From positions 11,256,572-11,320,571 of the forward strand of contig JALMQS010000070.1 in the NCBI GenBank assembly GCA_024734495.1: a DNA stretch of 64,000 nucleotides, in the 5' to 3' direction. Position numbers and translations under genes: made by a program. Position 1 is the stretch's first letter; each line of letters starts with the position of its first letter. This DNA comes from Forficula auricularia. Its lineage: Eukaryota; Arthropoda; Insecta; Dermaptera; Forficulidae. Positions 21,485-33,985 of this stretch are shown one piece after another. The notes beneath the pieces are model-generated. The model saw only the letters and a list, made by a program, of their open reading frames with translations. It was not told the DNA's origin and did not search any database.

Positions 21485-21687
21485 GATTTTCTTTGGAGAC
21501 GGTCGGGTAGCTTAGCATCCCTTTACCTGTGAATTATAGTATATTATTTTGATTACGAAAAAAACAATCAAATTAAAATTACTCGAAGATGAGATCTTGA
21601 CATCATCGAGATGTCTGACCCAAATGGGTGATTTTCTTCGGATCGTTAGAGCAGTTTTCGAGAAAGCGATTCATATATATATATATA
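21485..21687 (+). repeat. Helitron-like tail fragment
   Basis: GAAGATGAGATCTTGACA, then GATCGTTAGAGCAGTTTTCG and a TATATA run: the same 3' region as at 43120-43232 and 54430-54512. Confidence 0.45.
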
Positions 21688-21689
21688 TA

Positions 21690-21965
21690 CGGTAAACTCT
21701 CGTTTATCCGCGGAATTTGTTGGCGCAACAACCACGAATAAGATAATTCCGCGGATAACGGAAAAATAGTCAAAAAGGAACACAAATCAAAACAAGAATG
21801 CTTTTGAAAAATGTTTATTCTCAGTGGGAGCAGGTTTAAAAATTTATTATTTAAAGTTTAATTTTAAGTTTTTGTTGTTTCGAGATAAAACATCACCTCT
21901 TCTTCACTTGAAATTGACCACGGATTAGCGACAAAGCAGATAATCCGCCCTCGAATAAACGAGAA
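21690..21965. mobile_element. pogo/Tigger-like MITE
   Basis: TIRs CGGTAAACTCTCGTTTATCC and TCGAATAAACGAG, next to TA, resemble pogo-type ends (AACTCTCG.TTATCCGCGG). The interior still shows the frame ending SSEEEVMFYLETTKT on the minus strand, possibly the transposase C-terminus. Confidence 0.6.
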
Positions 21966-22795
21966 TATATATATATATACTTTGAATAAATAAATAAATG
22001 CAAGTGTTACTGTTTGGAGGTTTCTCGAATCTCTGATCTGTTCTAAAATACTATCTCGAAATCGCTTTCTATTCACGATGGTTTGTCTCATAAATATACA
22101 TTGTATATTTGCAAAAGAGTAGTCATCCATACTTCTACTCTAATCTATATCTAGTTGAAACGGAAAGAGTTTGCTTGCGTAGGTATGTGTGTGGGTGTGT
22201 ATAAAGTACGTGCTCACTCATAAAATCTCATATTCTAGCAACTTTTTATCTTATTGTTCTTTTTTGATTCGAACTTGTTTGATTTATGAGTGATTGTATA
22301 TTTTTTAAAGGGCAGTTTGCTTTAACAAAAAGATGGAACTAAATAACGAGAATTTGAATGTTAAATTAAAAACTAAATAACGAACAGAATTTGAAAGTTA
22401 AATGAAATCAACTGATGTGGGCACTACAAGACTTTCACATTAGTTTCGAACATATTTGAAATCATCATAACAATTTTCTTCATTCAAATTACTTCAATTT
22501 GAGTTTCCGAAAACCGGAAAAAAGCCAAAAGACAAAGCCATTATCAAAAATCTTCAAGTAATTATCAACTTCCGGTTCTTCAAATTTAGCCAAAATCTCG
22601 AGGTATTTTTTTTAGCCTCTAGATAACTTAAATTTCAAATCACAAAGCTTCCCTACTTTACCGTAGACGAGATATAAACGATTAAAATATTTATTTTGCG
22701 ACACTCCTAATTTATACCCTCTTTCTTGATTTCAATCAGATTAAATTTAATACACGTCTAACAACTTATGACACTTGAAAAGTACACAAATTTAA
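21966..22795. other. AT-rich stretch, no gene seen
   Basis: A degenerate foldback-like motif (TAGTTTCGAACATATTTGAA) occurs at 22441-22462. Otherwise unassigned. Confidence 0.3.
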
Positions 22796-23357
22796 AATAA
22801 GCTAACGTGTTCTGATATGGCCATCCACTTGACTTTACCATACAACCTGGCCCCTAAAATTATTTATAATCATGGGGGGTTAGTTTTTGCATTGTTATAC
22901 TTCTGGGGTCGCTCTGATTATATATACAAATATTTTTTGACCCCCCCCCCCACCATTTTAAGCGGCTAGTTTTTGAATTTTTATACTTCTGGGGTCCCAC
23001 TGATTATGTATACAAAATTTGTTTGAGTTTAATCAGCTCTTAATCTCAATAGATCAAAACTACGTGTGAAATTTGGTTTCGATATTCAAACTAATTTTTG
23101 AGCTAGCTCGTCCGCAAAAATTTGGTAACGCACAGACAACCAGACATTTTGACAAAACAATTATTATCTCGAAAAATATAATTTTTTCGATGTTCACTTT
23201 TTAAGGCTTTTTTGTAGAGGGAAGGCCATTGTTTTGCTCAATTTTTTTAATCAAAATAATTTTAGCCGTTTTTGAGATATTTCGAAAAAAAGAAGGAAAA
23301 AACCACTTTTTTCATGCACGATTACAATACTTGACCATACCCTGTATGGTAAAGTAA
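22796..23357. mobile_element. TIR element family M2, copy 1
   Basis: Ends GACTTTACCATACAACCTGG and complementary CATACCCTGTATGGTAAAGT. The interior GAGCTAGCTCGTCC and CTCTTAATCTCAATAGATCA recur in copies at 26560-27384 and 32558-33131 (inverted), with remnants at 50100-50460 and 51150-51510. The 35 bp before the left TIR (CGTGTTCTGATATGGCCATC) is also shared with copy 2. Confidence 0.75.
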
Positions 23358-23359
23358 AA

Positions 23360-23790
23360 AAATCATTAGAGCCGTTTTTGAAAAAATTGGCTCCCTTTTT
23401 CACATTCTTGTTTTTGGTCAGATTATATATGTTGCAGTAAAGCCCCGTTTTGTGGGTGTGCTGCAGGCCGCAACGTTCAATCGATGGCAATAAAATTTGG
23501 TACAAAATTTAGTCTTGATGTAAACAAGAACTGATTAGTTTTTAGTGACTTCAGTCCCAAGGGATTGGAAATGGTAGGGGGGTTGAAATCTTAAAAAATG
23601 CATAACAACGTTAATATTAATGATACCAGCTTGGTTGTAGAGGGCTAATTTTCTACTAATTAACCTCTACAACATGTGTCTGAAAAGTTTTTGATAGGAG
23701 CAGTCTAAAGGGGGGTAGAGCCCCTTCGAAATCCACCTCTTTTTATGGCCTGCCGCAGGGATTTTTTTATTATAGATTTTCAATAACCAA
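23360..23790. repeat. Decayed repeat, perhaps Helitron-like
   Basis: CTCTACAACATGTGTCTGAA and GGGGTAGAGCCCCTTCGAAA followed by GGCCTGCCGCAGGGATTTTT resemble the tails near 40600-41000. Boundaries not resolved. Confidence 0.35.
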
Positions 23791-24287
23791 AGATATTCAT
23801 AAATAGATTAAAAAATATATCTTGTTACTTACATAAAATGAGCAGTGTAGTTTATGAGATGTTTCGATGTTTTCTACAGACAGCCCAACTCATGAGGTCA
23901 CTGTGAGATCAATAATTAGGATTCTGATCGGTCATAAACCCACACAAATCTGAAACAAAAAAATCCATGTATTTAATATTATTTATCTTAATTTTAAATT
24001 AAAATATCTGCTGTTTTTAAAACCATATTTATTCACAATAAATATAAAACACGACGACGTTTCGATTAGAGATATAGAAACGTGGTGTTTTTTTTATTAT
24101 GTGTTTATTAGTTTGTGGATAAATATATATTTAATTGTGATCAATATGGTTTTTATCAAAAATTTTAGACCACAAAAGCTAAAAAATCAATTCATAAAAT
24201 TTTGTGTTTTATTTTTTGAATTATTATTCGTAAACCAAATGAAAATGATTTTTTTATTTCATTGTATCGATCTGTATTTATGTAATT
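23791..24287. other. AT-rich stretch, no gene seen
   Basis: CGACGACGTTTCGATTAGAG at about 24052 is a decayed foldback-type core; nothing else is assignable. Confidence 0.3.
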
Positions 24288-24299
24288 AACTCACAGCTG

Positions 24300-24472
24300 G
24301 AGGGGGGGGTCAGATAGGCTAGGTGGTAACGTGCCAGCCTGCTAACCAGGGGACCCGGGTTCGAATCCGATTCGAGGCATCCAGCTAAAATCTGACCCCG
24401 GGGTAGAGACAAATTTAGAAAAAATATAATTAGTATCGTAAATTGGCTTATGGCTAGAAAGGGCGAAAAAAA
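24300..24472 (+). mobile_element. tRNA-derived SINE, family S3
   Basis: A-box-like GGCTAGGTGGTAACGTGCC and B-box GGTTCGAATCC, then ATTGGCTTATGGCTAGAAAG and a poly-A end. Target duplication AACTCAYAGCTG at 24288-24299 and 24473-24484 (one mismatch). A minus copy is at 35941-36127 and a fragment at about 45402-45440. Confidence 0.9.
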
Positions 24473-24759
24473 AACTCATAGCTGAAACAGAAAGATAGAT
24501 AGGCGGTTTCTTAGTGATGCGTTCAAATAAATAAAAACATTAAAGATGCTATTGCTTTAATTGGAATTTCAAGAGAAAAAAGTTGTTGCTAATTCAATTA
24601 AGACGAAATAAATTTTTCCAAGAGGGCTTAACCCCCTTTCCGCATCTTCCCGAAAACTAACAAATATTTCATTTAAATTAATACATTTAAGTAATATATT
24701 TTATTGAGAATAATCTTTTTATTTATTACTGGACTGTATCTTCCTTTAAAACCAAGGGT

Positions 24760-24820
24760 CGGCAAGCTACGGCCCGCGGGTCAAATCCAGCCGCCGTCTA
24801 TTTTTAATCCCGTCCGTAGC
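24760..24820 (+). repeat. hAT end fragment
   Basis: AAGGGTCGGCAAGCTACGGC followed by CCGCGGGTCAAATCCAGCC is a typical hAT 5' end. It is cut off by MITE A copy 3. Confidence 0.6.
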
Positions 24821-25432
24821 TTAAGGGAGTTCGGGACTGTTTATCATTTTTATAAGAAAATTCTCAAATTTTTACCATCGAATCATTGATGTATTAAATA
24901 TTTATTCCCGAAATTTGAAGTTGATCGTCTGTCTCATTACCGAGAAATAAATTATTGAAAATTGTCCTTTTATCATGGAAGTAAATAGACCGAGCTTTTG
25001 AAAGGGCTATAACTTCTATACAAATTATACCATTTTCAACAAAATTATACAGATCAATAATTCAACTTTTATTAATCGAATGATACATTTTTCAATAGAT
25101 TTGACAGTCTAGTTAATTAGTTATTCATAAATGTAAAAAATAAAAAGTTATTTGCAGCCAACAGAATATAACAAAAAGCACTAGTGTAGAATTCCAACGC
25201 TATTTCTTGAAATCGTTTTTGTGTTAAATAAATGTTTTTATAATGAGAAAAAATTTATCTCAATATTCTTTTTATTAATATTATCAAAACAAAGATTTTT
25301 TCGAAATTAAACTCAAATTAACAATTTTTTTTTTATTAGAAAATTTAGTAGGCAGACGTTGTTACTCTGTAGAAATACAAAAGATTTTTTCCAAGATTAT
25401 CCAAATAAATAAGCTATCCCGAACTCCCTTAA
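24821..25432. mobile_element. TTAA-flanked MITE family A, copy 3
   Basis: 612 bp with the best-preserved ends: TTAAGGGAGTTCGGGACTG and ATCCCGAACTCCCTTAA. Inserted in a hAT end. Confidence 0.9.
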
Positions 25433-26160
25433 TATTGTTTTTTACATGAAAATATTAAAAATAAACTAAATCACATTGTTTGGAACACACGTCACATTAA
25501 ATGAGTGTGAGCATTTTTCTTGCTCTAAAAAATTTCAGATATTAGCGAAATCCCCATTCTTAAAAAATTCGAGGCGGATATATTCTCTGAACTTAAAAAT
25601 ACAGTTACAACAGCATTTTTCGGATATTGATGCAAGTGAAAAAGAAATTTCCTCCGATCGTCTTCTCAACAACATATAACCTTCAATCAAATCAAAATCA
25701 AAAATCGAAAATCGAAAAAAAATAGTAATTATCATAGGCCCACTATCAAGCCGGTCTTAAAATTTGTAAAATGAATAGAAGTTTAAAATAAAAAATTATG
25801 AAAAAAATCGAAGAGTTTTAAAAACAAGATTAAAATTTTCAAACTTAAAAATCGCATATAAAAACATCACTTTAAGTAATTTTTTTTTTTTTTAAAGGTT
25901 TTTTAAAAAATTTTAATTTGGACTATTTTTGAAGAAGTTATGAGCAAAAAACCGAAACTCGATATCTTTTAAACCGAGTGATAAAAAAAATTTCAAAATT
26001 TACCAGGAAGAGTTTTTTGATGGGTACTAAAAATGTTAAAAAATTAAGGAAATCAAAAATTAAAATTTTTCAAACCGTCCGATTTGGCCTGGAATGCCCC
26101 ATTATATAACATGGCCTTAAAATCTCAATAAAATCATTCAAAAATTATTTTGATTAGTTA
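25433..26160. other. AT-rich stretch, no gene seen
   Basis: Open frames here (25476-25735, both strands) have no recognisable motif. Poly-A/T tracts dominate. Confidence 0.3.
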
Positions 26161-26162
26161 TG

Positions 26163-26394
26163 TCCATCAATTAAATTATTAAAGTTGTTATCGGGAAATA
26201 AAGACTATTTTTTATGCAGATAATGTATATTTTATTGCCAACGTTTCAATCAACTTTGTTGACTTCTTCAGAGCTCAAATAGTTATCTTATGAAGAAGTC
26301 AAGAAAGTTGATGAAACGTTGGCAATAAAATATACATTATCTGCATAAAAAATAGTCCTTATATCCCGATAACAACTTTAATAATCAAAAAATT
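26163..26394. repeat. Foldback element, short spacer
   Basis: Arms 26175-26269 and 26297-26391 match closely (AAAGTTGTTATCGGGAAATA; GCCAACGTTTCAATCAACTT and complements). The plus arm has GAAGAAGTCAAGAAAGTTGATGAAACGTTGG in two parts: GAAGAAGTCAAG, then GATGAAACGTTGG, a variant of the foldback core. Confidence 0.8.
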
Positions 26395-26559
26395 ATATTT
26401 TCTGCAATTTTATGCCTGAAGTTCTAAAACAAAAAAGCCTAAGACTTACTCAGTTACCCTCATTACAAAAACAAACTGTATTGTTATTTGACCAGCTCAC
26501 GATTATAACAAAACTAAAACATCCAATCGGGTATTTAAAGCCAAATTATTTGTTGATAA

Positions 26560-27384
26560 ATAAGCTGACGTGTTCTGATGTGGCCATCCACTTGACTTTA
26601 CCATACAACCTGGCCCCTCACTTATATTTAATATTTAATAAAATTATTTATAATCACGTAGGGGGGGGGGTTGTTTTTGCATTTTTAGACTCCTGGGACC
26701 CACTGATTATGTATACAAAATTTGGTTTAGTTTGGTAAATTGCCAAGATTTTCATTTTTTGACCCTCCGCCCCCCCCCCCCATTTCGGGAGGTTAGTTTT
26801 TGCATTTTTAGACTTCTGGGAACCCACTGATTATGTATACAAAATTTGGTTGAGTTTGGTAAATGGCCAAGATTTTCATTTTTCGACTCTCCCCCCCCAT
26901 TTTGGGCGGTTGGATTTTGCATTTTTAGAACTTCTGGGGTTCCACTGATTATGTGTACAAAATTTGGTTGAGTTTGCTCAAACGACCTAGATTTTTAATT
27001 TTTAATCCCCACTCGACCCCCCTTAATTTTCGATCGATATGCACCAAAATCTAATCAGCTCTTAATCTCAATGGACCAAAACTACGTGTGAAATTTGGCT
27101 TCGATATTCACACTAGTTTTTGAGCTAGCTCGTCCATAAATTTGGTAAAGCACAGACTAACGAACAGACATTTTGATGAAACAATTATTATCTCGAAAAA
27201 TATAATTTTTTCGATGTTCACTTATTAAGCTTTTTTGTAGACCGAAATGCCATGGTTTTGCTCAATTTTTTTAATCGAAATAGTTTCAGCCGTTTTTTAG
27301 ATATTTTGAAAAAAAGAAGTGAAAAAAAACACTCTTTTCATGCACGATTACAATACTTGATCATACCCTGTATGGTAAAGTAAA
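26560..27384. mobile_element. TIR element family M2, copy 2
   Basis: Ends GACTTTACCATACAACCTGG and CATACCCTGTATGGTAAAGT. The interior holds three tandem blocks ending ATGTATACAAAATTTGGTTG with C-runs, longer than in copy 1. Frames through it are not genes. Confidence 0.8.
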
Positions 27385-28237
27385 ACATATATGAACTCAA
27401 CAAAATCAGCAGATAACAGTACTGAGTTGTGAAAAAGTTGTCAGTATTTCTTTCAATTTTTTAATAGAATTTAAATAACCATTGAATAATTTCTAAAAAT
27501 GTTTCTAGATAATAATCAGAGAGACGTTTATAAAGTGTCAATTATGTACAATAAATAAATAGCTCTTCGGGATAAAATAAATCGAAACGAGACAGAGTGA
27601 ACGAAAAATAAAATAATAAATAAACTCGTGTGATGATAATGGGGTAAATATTTTTTGTCTTTGAGCCATGCATGTCAAATAAACCGATACATCAATCTGA
27701 AATTGACAGTGATGCAAAATATTTTGAGAATACGTGAGCTGAGAGAGAAGGGCGTTACGGAAACCGTCAAATGAGATCAAAACGTCAAAATAACGAGAGA
27801 GAAGAAATTTAACAACCATTTTTGCCTAGGAAATAGCCTTTGAAGGGATGTGTATTTAATTGAAAACAATTCAAAATTGAAGCTTTGAATTTTCTCGAAT
27901 GGTTCAGTTTGGAAGCCTGGAGGGATCTCACTCAACCGTCAGTCTCAATTTCAACACTTTCGAATTATATTTACCAAAGGATCTAAAATCAGACGCATCA
28001 CTTAATTAATATCTGAATCGAGATTCCAGGGCTATATTTCAATAATTAGGTTGCGTCGGGGTAACTATTGGTTCTAGCATGCTGAAACCCTGACTAATTG
28101 TTATAGCTTTGATTTAATTTCTATTTGCCTAGATAAAAACTTTTTCGGCAAATAGTTTTCTAAGCTATAGATTAAGTCTCTATTTTGTTTTATTTTTTAT
28201 TATTTTGATTTTCATAGAAAAATTAATGGAAAATAAT
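27385..28237. other. Non-repeat stretch, possible single-copy DNA
   Basis: No family assignment. Contains GTGATGATAATGGGG, AACCGTCAAATGAGATCAAA and AGAGATCCAGG-type patches. Minus-strand frame 27538-27819 shows no motif. Possibly host sequence. Confidence 0.3.
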
Positions 28238-30337
28238 TTAAGGTTGCCCGGATATCAAGGCAATCTTGTATTAAAAATCTGAATTTTTAATATGTTAATC
28301 GATAACAAATGCGTATAAAATAATTTTTTGAAAAAGATCTGTCCAAAGGTTTTTGTGTAATTAATTATTAAAAATCGGACTTTTAACACATAATGAATAG
28401 GGCATGTTTGCTGAAAGCATATACTTCGATTAATCTAGCCAAATTGTATGATGGGAAAAAAAAATGTTTAAAAAAAATAAAACCGACTTCAAAAAAATTG
28501 AATGCAACAAATAAGCTAATAAGAACTCAAAAATCAAATCAAAACCAATTATTTTACATGAATTAATGTATACATTGTATTTGAGCTTCGACTTCGGAGA
28601 TTACTTCTCCACCATCGACTGTCTTTGATCATCTTTTTAACCGACTTCGAAAAAGGAGGAGGTTCTGAATTCGACTGAATTTCTTTTTTTGTCTATGTTA
28701 CCTCATATCTCGGCCAATTGTGAACCGATTTTAAAAAAAATTGCCTTGGGTTCAGTCTACCTTCCGATTGGTCCAGTTTTTTTTCATTGGCATTAGACCT
28801 TTTTTGTTAGGTTTGTTCAGGCCTAATTCTTTGCTTATGAACAGATTTCAATGATTCTTTTTTTATTGGAAAGGGGGTATCTTAGGGATGGTGTCATATT
28901 AATTTGGTAAAGTTCTGATGATATGATCACTATTAATAACATCACTAAAAAGAAAAATAAAAATAATTTTTAAGAAAAAAATAAAACCGACTTCAAAAAA
29001 TTAATTGCAACAAATTAAATACACTAAAAGGTATAAAATAATTATTATTTTATTTAGTTACAACTAAACGACGAAATATTAACATGAAATTACTTTTTGA
29101 AGTCGGTACCAAACAAACTATACCTATAAGCGAGCATACCCTCCAAACGTACTAAGTAAGATCCGTCGAGTGCGATTCATAAAAGGTATATGTTTGGCAC
29201 CGACTTCAAAAAGTAATTTCATGTTAATATTTCGTAGTTTAGTTGTAACTAAATAAGATAATAATTATTTTATACCTTTTAGTGTATTTTATTTGTTGCA
29301 TTTAATTTTTTGAAGTCGGTTTTATTCTTTTCTTAAAAATTATTTTTATTCCTTATTTTTAATAAGAGGAAAAAACTAATTAAATGAAAAAAACCTCTTT
29401 TCCGATAATTATTCCATCTCAAAATCAGTCAATCCTTAATTCGTCAGAAAATGATAATAAAGTTCAATTCATAAATATAGAAATTCTCTCGGAACGTTTG
29501 CGGGTTTTAATTGAATGTTTTAAGATTTTTTATAAAAGATTTTATTTATTATAATTTCGATTATTTATTTGCTCATAAGAATTGGAGATTTACGTTATTT
29601 CGTCATTTATCATATCATCAGAACTTGACCAAATTAATATGGCACTACCCCTAAGGTACCCTCTTTCCAATAAAAAAGAATCATTGAAATCGGTCCACGT
29701 GGCAAAAAGTTCTCGCTGAACATACATAAAATAAATAAATAGTTAGGGATCTTGACTATCTTGGATCTATACTGATCCAAACGCAGAAAGAATCATTCAA
29801 ATCGTTTCATAAACAAAGAAGTTTTGCCTAAACAAACATAGCATAAAAGGTCCAATACTAATGTAAAAAAAACGGGACCAATAGGAAACTATACTGAACC
29901 CAATGCAAAAAAATCATCAAAATCGTTTCACGATTGGCGAAAATATCAGGTAACATGGATACAAACAAAAAAAATTCAGTCGAATTGAGAACCTTCTCCT
30001 TTTTTGAAGTCGGTTTAAAACTTTTATTTATATAGATAAAGTATCGTAGGTAACGTTAAAAAAAAATCTTTCTGACCCAAAGTTTTGTAAATATTCAAAT
30101 GTAAATGATCAAAAATATCAATCCACTTCACTTAAAAATAAATAAATCAAGTGACTCGAGTCAAAAGACATTTATTTATTATATTTATTAATTAAATTAT
30201 TTCATATATTCGATTAAAAATGATGTTAGCTAACATCTAAATTAAAATAATTAATTTATGTGTTAAAATTTTTAATTTTAGTCGAAAAAAATTTAGATTT
30301 TATTTTAACTTGCGGGGTATTGTCCGAGCAACCTTAA
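28238..30337. mobile_element. TTAA-flanked element family B, split by a foldback
   Basis: Left end TTAAGGTTGCCCGGATATC, right end TTGTCCGAGCAACCTTAA. Without the nested ACCGACTTC foldback it would be roughly 600-720 bp. No transposase. Confidence 0.7.
28470..30018. mobile_element. ACCGACTTC foldback element FB3, copy 1
   Basis: Outer ends AACCGACTTCGAAAAAGGAG (28639) and CTTTTTTGAAGTCGGTTTAA (30008). Long arms include TATGTTACCTCATATCTCGG, GATTCTTTTTTTATTGGAAA and GATATGATCACTATTAATAA with complements. A second inner palindrome at 28980-29345 has AAACCGACTTC at both ends and TTTGGCACCGACTTCAAAAA inside. Similar AACCGACTTC/AGGAGGAGGTTCT repeats are common in insects (recollection). No coding. 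Confidence 0.8.
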
Positions 30338-30339
30338 TA

Positions 30340-30770
30340 AAGTAAAAACTTTTGTTTATTATACAGGGTAACTCTTTAGTCCCTCCGGGGTTTCGGAGGT
30401 CGATAGAACTATGACGGACAATTCAAAAGTACTCATAACTTATTTGTTGATAGAGTATCTCTCCAAATTTCATGCGTAACAAACACCGTGACGTAGTTTT
30501 AAATTTAGCCGATATAGGACAATCATAATTAAAATATAGCACTGGCGAAAACAAAGCCTTTAGGACTCGAATTTCAAAAAACCCCTTCTGAGCGGTTATC
30601 CATGCCATTATACGAATACACTGTTAAAATTTTAACCCTTTAGGTCTAGCGGTTTGGTCTGGGCATTGTCTGTTACACCCTATCACCGAACTATTTTATA
30701 TTTGTACGAGCTTTTCGTGGGTGCCTTTGTGCCCTGCCGGGCAGCGTCTCGGTCCAAAAATTTTATTCCT
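30340..30770. repeat. Helitron-like remnant (tentative)
   Basis: TACAGGGTAACTCTTTAGTC, AGGACTCGAATTTCAAAAAA, ACCCTTTAGGTCTAGCGG and GCCCTGCCGGGCAGCG resemble the 9006-9847 family in layout. Ends unresolved. Confidence 0.35.
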
Positions 30771-32489
30771 CTTAAAAAACCACACTCCAAATGTATACCT
30801 GTAAACTCCCGAAAATACATAGTCTCTTAAAAGTTTCGCCTCATTTTCGTCATGACACAGCTACAGAAATGAGGCTCTAGATATGAATCTGGAAGTATTT
30901 TTTTTTCTATAATCTACAGCATTGTGATATTTTTTGTGTGGAAATAGATTTATTTAAATAAGTGGGATCGTGTGAGGAGAAGAATTATATTATATCATTT
31001 TTTTAAAATTTGGGATCGATAATCGATATAAGGCTCCAAATATTTAAAAGAGATCAGGTGTTGTTTGTATGACAGGCTGCTCCAGTATTGTCATGAGAAA
31101 CTCGGGCATGCGTGTCTTAAGTCGTTCAATTTTGTAAAAATCAAAAAATAAGAATAACAAAATTTAGATTTTTAAAAAATTATAAAAAAGTGGCAAATTA
31201 TTAAAAAATAAACAAACAATATATAAAATATAAATCAAATAAGATGTGATGATTAATTTCCTCTTCTGTGCGCAAAGAAAAGCGAATTGAATATTTAATT
31301 TTTGAGTGGTGAGGGGGGGGGGTGAGGAATAATTATCAATATATTTAATGTTTCTTAATTTAAAATCAATTGGAGTCTTTCATTTCGAAATTCGAGTTAA
31401 AATTATAATTATATTTCAAATTTGCCGACGACATCAGCGCTCCCTATCGGAAGCATTAAGTTAGCGTTGCTGCAAATTAATCTGGGCTATTATATATATA
31501 ATAAGTATATAGGCTCACGACTCCTCTGTAAAGAGAATTACGACGTTGAAGAGAAGTATATAGATTTTACATTTAAAGAGAAATTTTCCATTTTTTTTTA
31601 TCTATAGCAAGTAAATAACAATAAAACAGAATTATATTTAATTCATAGATTAGAAAATTATTTGTCTAGGCAAATAGAAATTAAAATGATAAATAAAACT
31701 ATTTTATTCCAATCACTAAATCCTTCTACAACACATACATATTTAATTTAATTATATATTATACATTTGAATCGAATCAAAATACAAATATGTAATATGT
31801 TATTTGATATAATGATTATTATTTTTGATTAAATATTACTAATTTAATCGAATACTGAGAGAAAATTTATTTTCCACAAAATGAATTTATTATTTATTTT
31901 ATTTACACTTTTATTCAATTACCTCGTGTATATATTATACATACAAACATACACCTGTCCCTCAGGGGTTGAATTTTACATCTATTAATTATTCACTTAT
32001 AATATTGATTTGAATATATAAAAACAGCTAGCTATTTATTAGGGGAATAAAAAACAAAGAGGACGATAACATGAAAACCTGTTGTCACGTTTAAACTATC
32101 CAAGATTATATATTTTTGAAGAGATATTAATAAAAATCTGTCAAGTCTTGCTTTTATAAAAGCTTTTATAAAAGCAAAAGATTTAAGATAGAAATATGAA
32201 ACTTGGCACTGTGGATGGGGCGAGTAACTAAAATTTCAGAACGTCAAGTGTATTTTCATAAGGTGTCAAATTTGAATCTCGTGTAGCTTTATTTCGCTAT
32301 GTTTAATTTAAAATTTATGGAACATTTTAACGTTAAAATATGAAAAGAATTTTTCAGATATAATATTTGAATCATTTGAGCTATCTTCTGGAAAATACTT
32401 TACTTTTATAAAGTTGAAAAAGTGAAATAATTTATATGTACTCGACTCCTGACTTTAATTTAAAATCTAATCAACTGTTCACCACACGA
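30771..32489. other. AT-rich stretch with one GC-richer patch
   Basis: No gene supported. TTTGCCGACGACATCAGCGC at about 31420 encodes FADDISAPYR by chance or as a relic; too short to call. TATA runs at 31480-31510. TATCTCTTCTGTGCG-type patches are unassigned. Confidence 0.3.
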
Positions 32490-33220
32490 CATTCACATTT
32501 TCGAAATTCGAAACTTAAGCTCGATATAGGCTAGAAGGAGTACAGCAAGCTTTTTTTTACTTTACCATACAGGGTGTGTTAAAGTATTGTAATCGCGCAT
32601 AAAAAAATCGTTTTTTTGCTTCTTTTTTTCAAAATATCTAAAAAACGGCTGAAACTATTTTGATTAAAAAAATTGAGCAAAACCATGGCATTTTGGTCTA
32701 CAAAAAAGCCCTAATAAGTAAACATGAAAAAAATTATATTTTTCGAGATAATAATTGTTTTGTCTAAATGTCTGTTAGTTATTCTGTTAGTCTATGGGTT
32801 ACCAAATTATTGTGGACGAGCTAGCTCAAAAACTAGCGTGAATATCGAAACCAAATTTCCCATGTAGTTTTGGTCCATTGAGATTAAGAGCTGATTAGAT
32901 TTTGGTGCATATCGACCAAAAATTAAGGGGGGTGGAGGAGGGGTTAAAAATTAAAAATCTAGGCCATTTGAGCAAACTCAACCAAATTTTGTATACATAA
33001 TCAGTGGGACCTCAGAAGTCTAAAGATGCAAAAATTAACCGCCCAAAATGGGGGGGGTCAAAAAATGAAAATCTTGGCCATTTACCAAACTCAACCAAAT
33101 TTTGTATACATAATCAGTGGGGCCCTAGAAGTCCACTTCCGGTTTTCCGATTTCAACCAAAAGCTTGCTGTATTCCTTCTAGCCTATATTGAGCTTAAGT
33201 TTCGAATTTCGTATCTCTGA
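32490..33220. mobile_element. M2 element copy 3 inside an outer inverted repeat
   Basis: The M2 copy runs inverted from TACTTTACCATACAGGGTG (32558) to about 33131. It is flanked by mirrored arms CGAAACTTAAGCTCGATATA (about 32507) and its complement GAGCTTAAGTTTCG (33190), with AGAAGGAGTACAGCAAGCTT also mirrored. M2 either inserted in a palindrome or carries extra terminal sequence here. Confidence 0.7.
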
Positions 33221-33626
33221 GACATATGGTTGCGAAACGCAGGGCGTGTACATACGTAAATACGTACGCACTGATCAATGAATTTTTGGCCCTTTTTGGC
33301 CTCTGGGAACCACAATTTCCGGTTTTCTGTCCCAAACCCTATTAAGGGCATCGATTCCTTCCACCTAGAAGTTACAAAATGAAATTAACTTTTTTCATCT
33401 CTGAGATACAAGCTTCCAAAGAGTCAGGACCCAGACAGGCCATCGCAATACTTCATTATATTCTATGAATATAAATGCGAAAGTAAAAATTAAATAAAAA
33501 ATTAATCTTTAATGATAAATTAAAATATGTTTTGGCAAAAGTATTTGATTTAATATAATTAGTTTGCACTATAGCAAGAGCGTCGGTTGAACATTCTCTT
33601 TCAACTATGAAAAGAATTAAATCAAT
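33221..33626. other. Unassigned repeat-like sequence
   Basis: CACAATTTCCGGTTTTCTGT and TTTTCATCTCTGAGATACAA echo CACTTCCGGTTTTCCGA and TCGTATCTCTGAGACATA at 33135-33225: a degenerate tandem duplication of about 170 bp. Confidence 0.35.
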
Positions 33627-33637
33627 CACCATAAGTA

Positions 33638-33882
33638 ATAACTTTTAAGGAGTTCGGTGTTGGTTCTAGGTGAAACATTTTAATATAATAATAAAACTTG
33701 AGTAAGATACGATATGATTTCGCAAAAAAGAAATAAAACAAAATTGAGTTTTGAATTCGATATATTTCGGGAGGTTAGCCCATCATCAGGAGTCTAAGAA
33801 AAGATATATCGAATTCAAAACTCAATTTTGTTTTATTCTTTTTGTGAAACCTACCTCGTGTCTTACTCAAGTTTTATTATTA
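33638..33882. mobile_element. Foldback element FB2, copy 2, 11-bp TSD
   Basis: Direct repeat CACCATAAGTA at 33627-33637 and 33883-33893. Left GTGTTGGTTCTAGGTGAAAC; arms of about 55 bp (AAAACAAAATTGAGTTTTGA and complement). The minus-strand core CTGATGA-GGG..CCC-GAAATAT (33761-33789) is hammerhead-like without GUC. Confidence 0.8.
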
Positions 33883-33985
33883 CACCATAAGTAGCTTAAG
33901 AGAAGATAGACTATCTGCTCTCGCCATAAGATCAATTGAAAAAATTTTATGATACTGTTATCCATGAAATTTGAAAAGATTAAAA

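Noticed and set aside
24310..24380. tRNA gene at 24310-24380
   Set aside because: Box A and B are present, but a SINE body, poly-A tail and TSD show it is a retroposon.
26412..26738. Plus-strand open frame of 108 codons
   Set aside because: It runs across the left end of an M2 element; the same DNA is repeated elsewhere without conserving the frame.
27538..27819. 93-codon minus-strand frame as a membrane protein
   Set aside because: Hydrophobic and aromatic composition is typical of translated AT-rich DNA; no splice signals or motif.
31421..31450. FADDISAPYR, resembling the FADD/YADD box of reverse transcriptases
   Set aside because: Only about ten residues fit and no flanking reverse-transcriptase motifs are present on either side.
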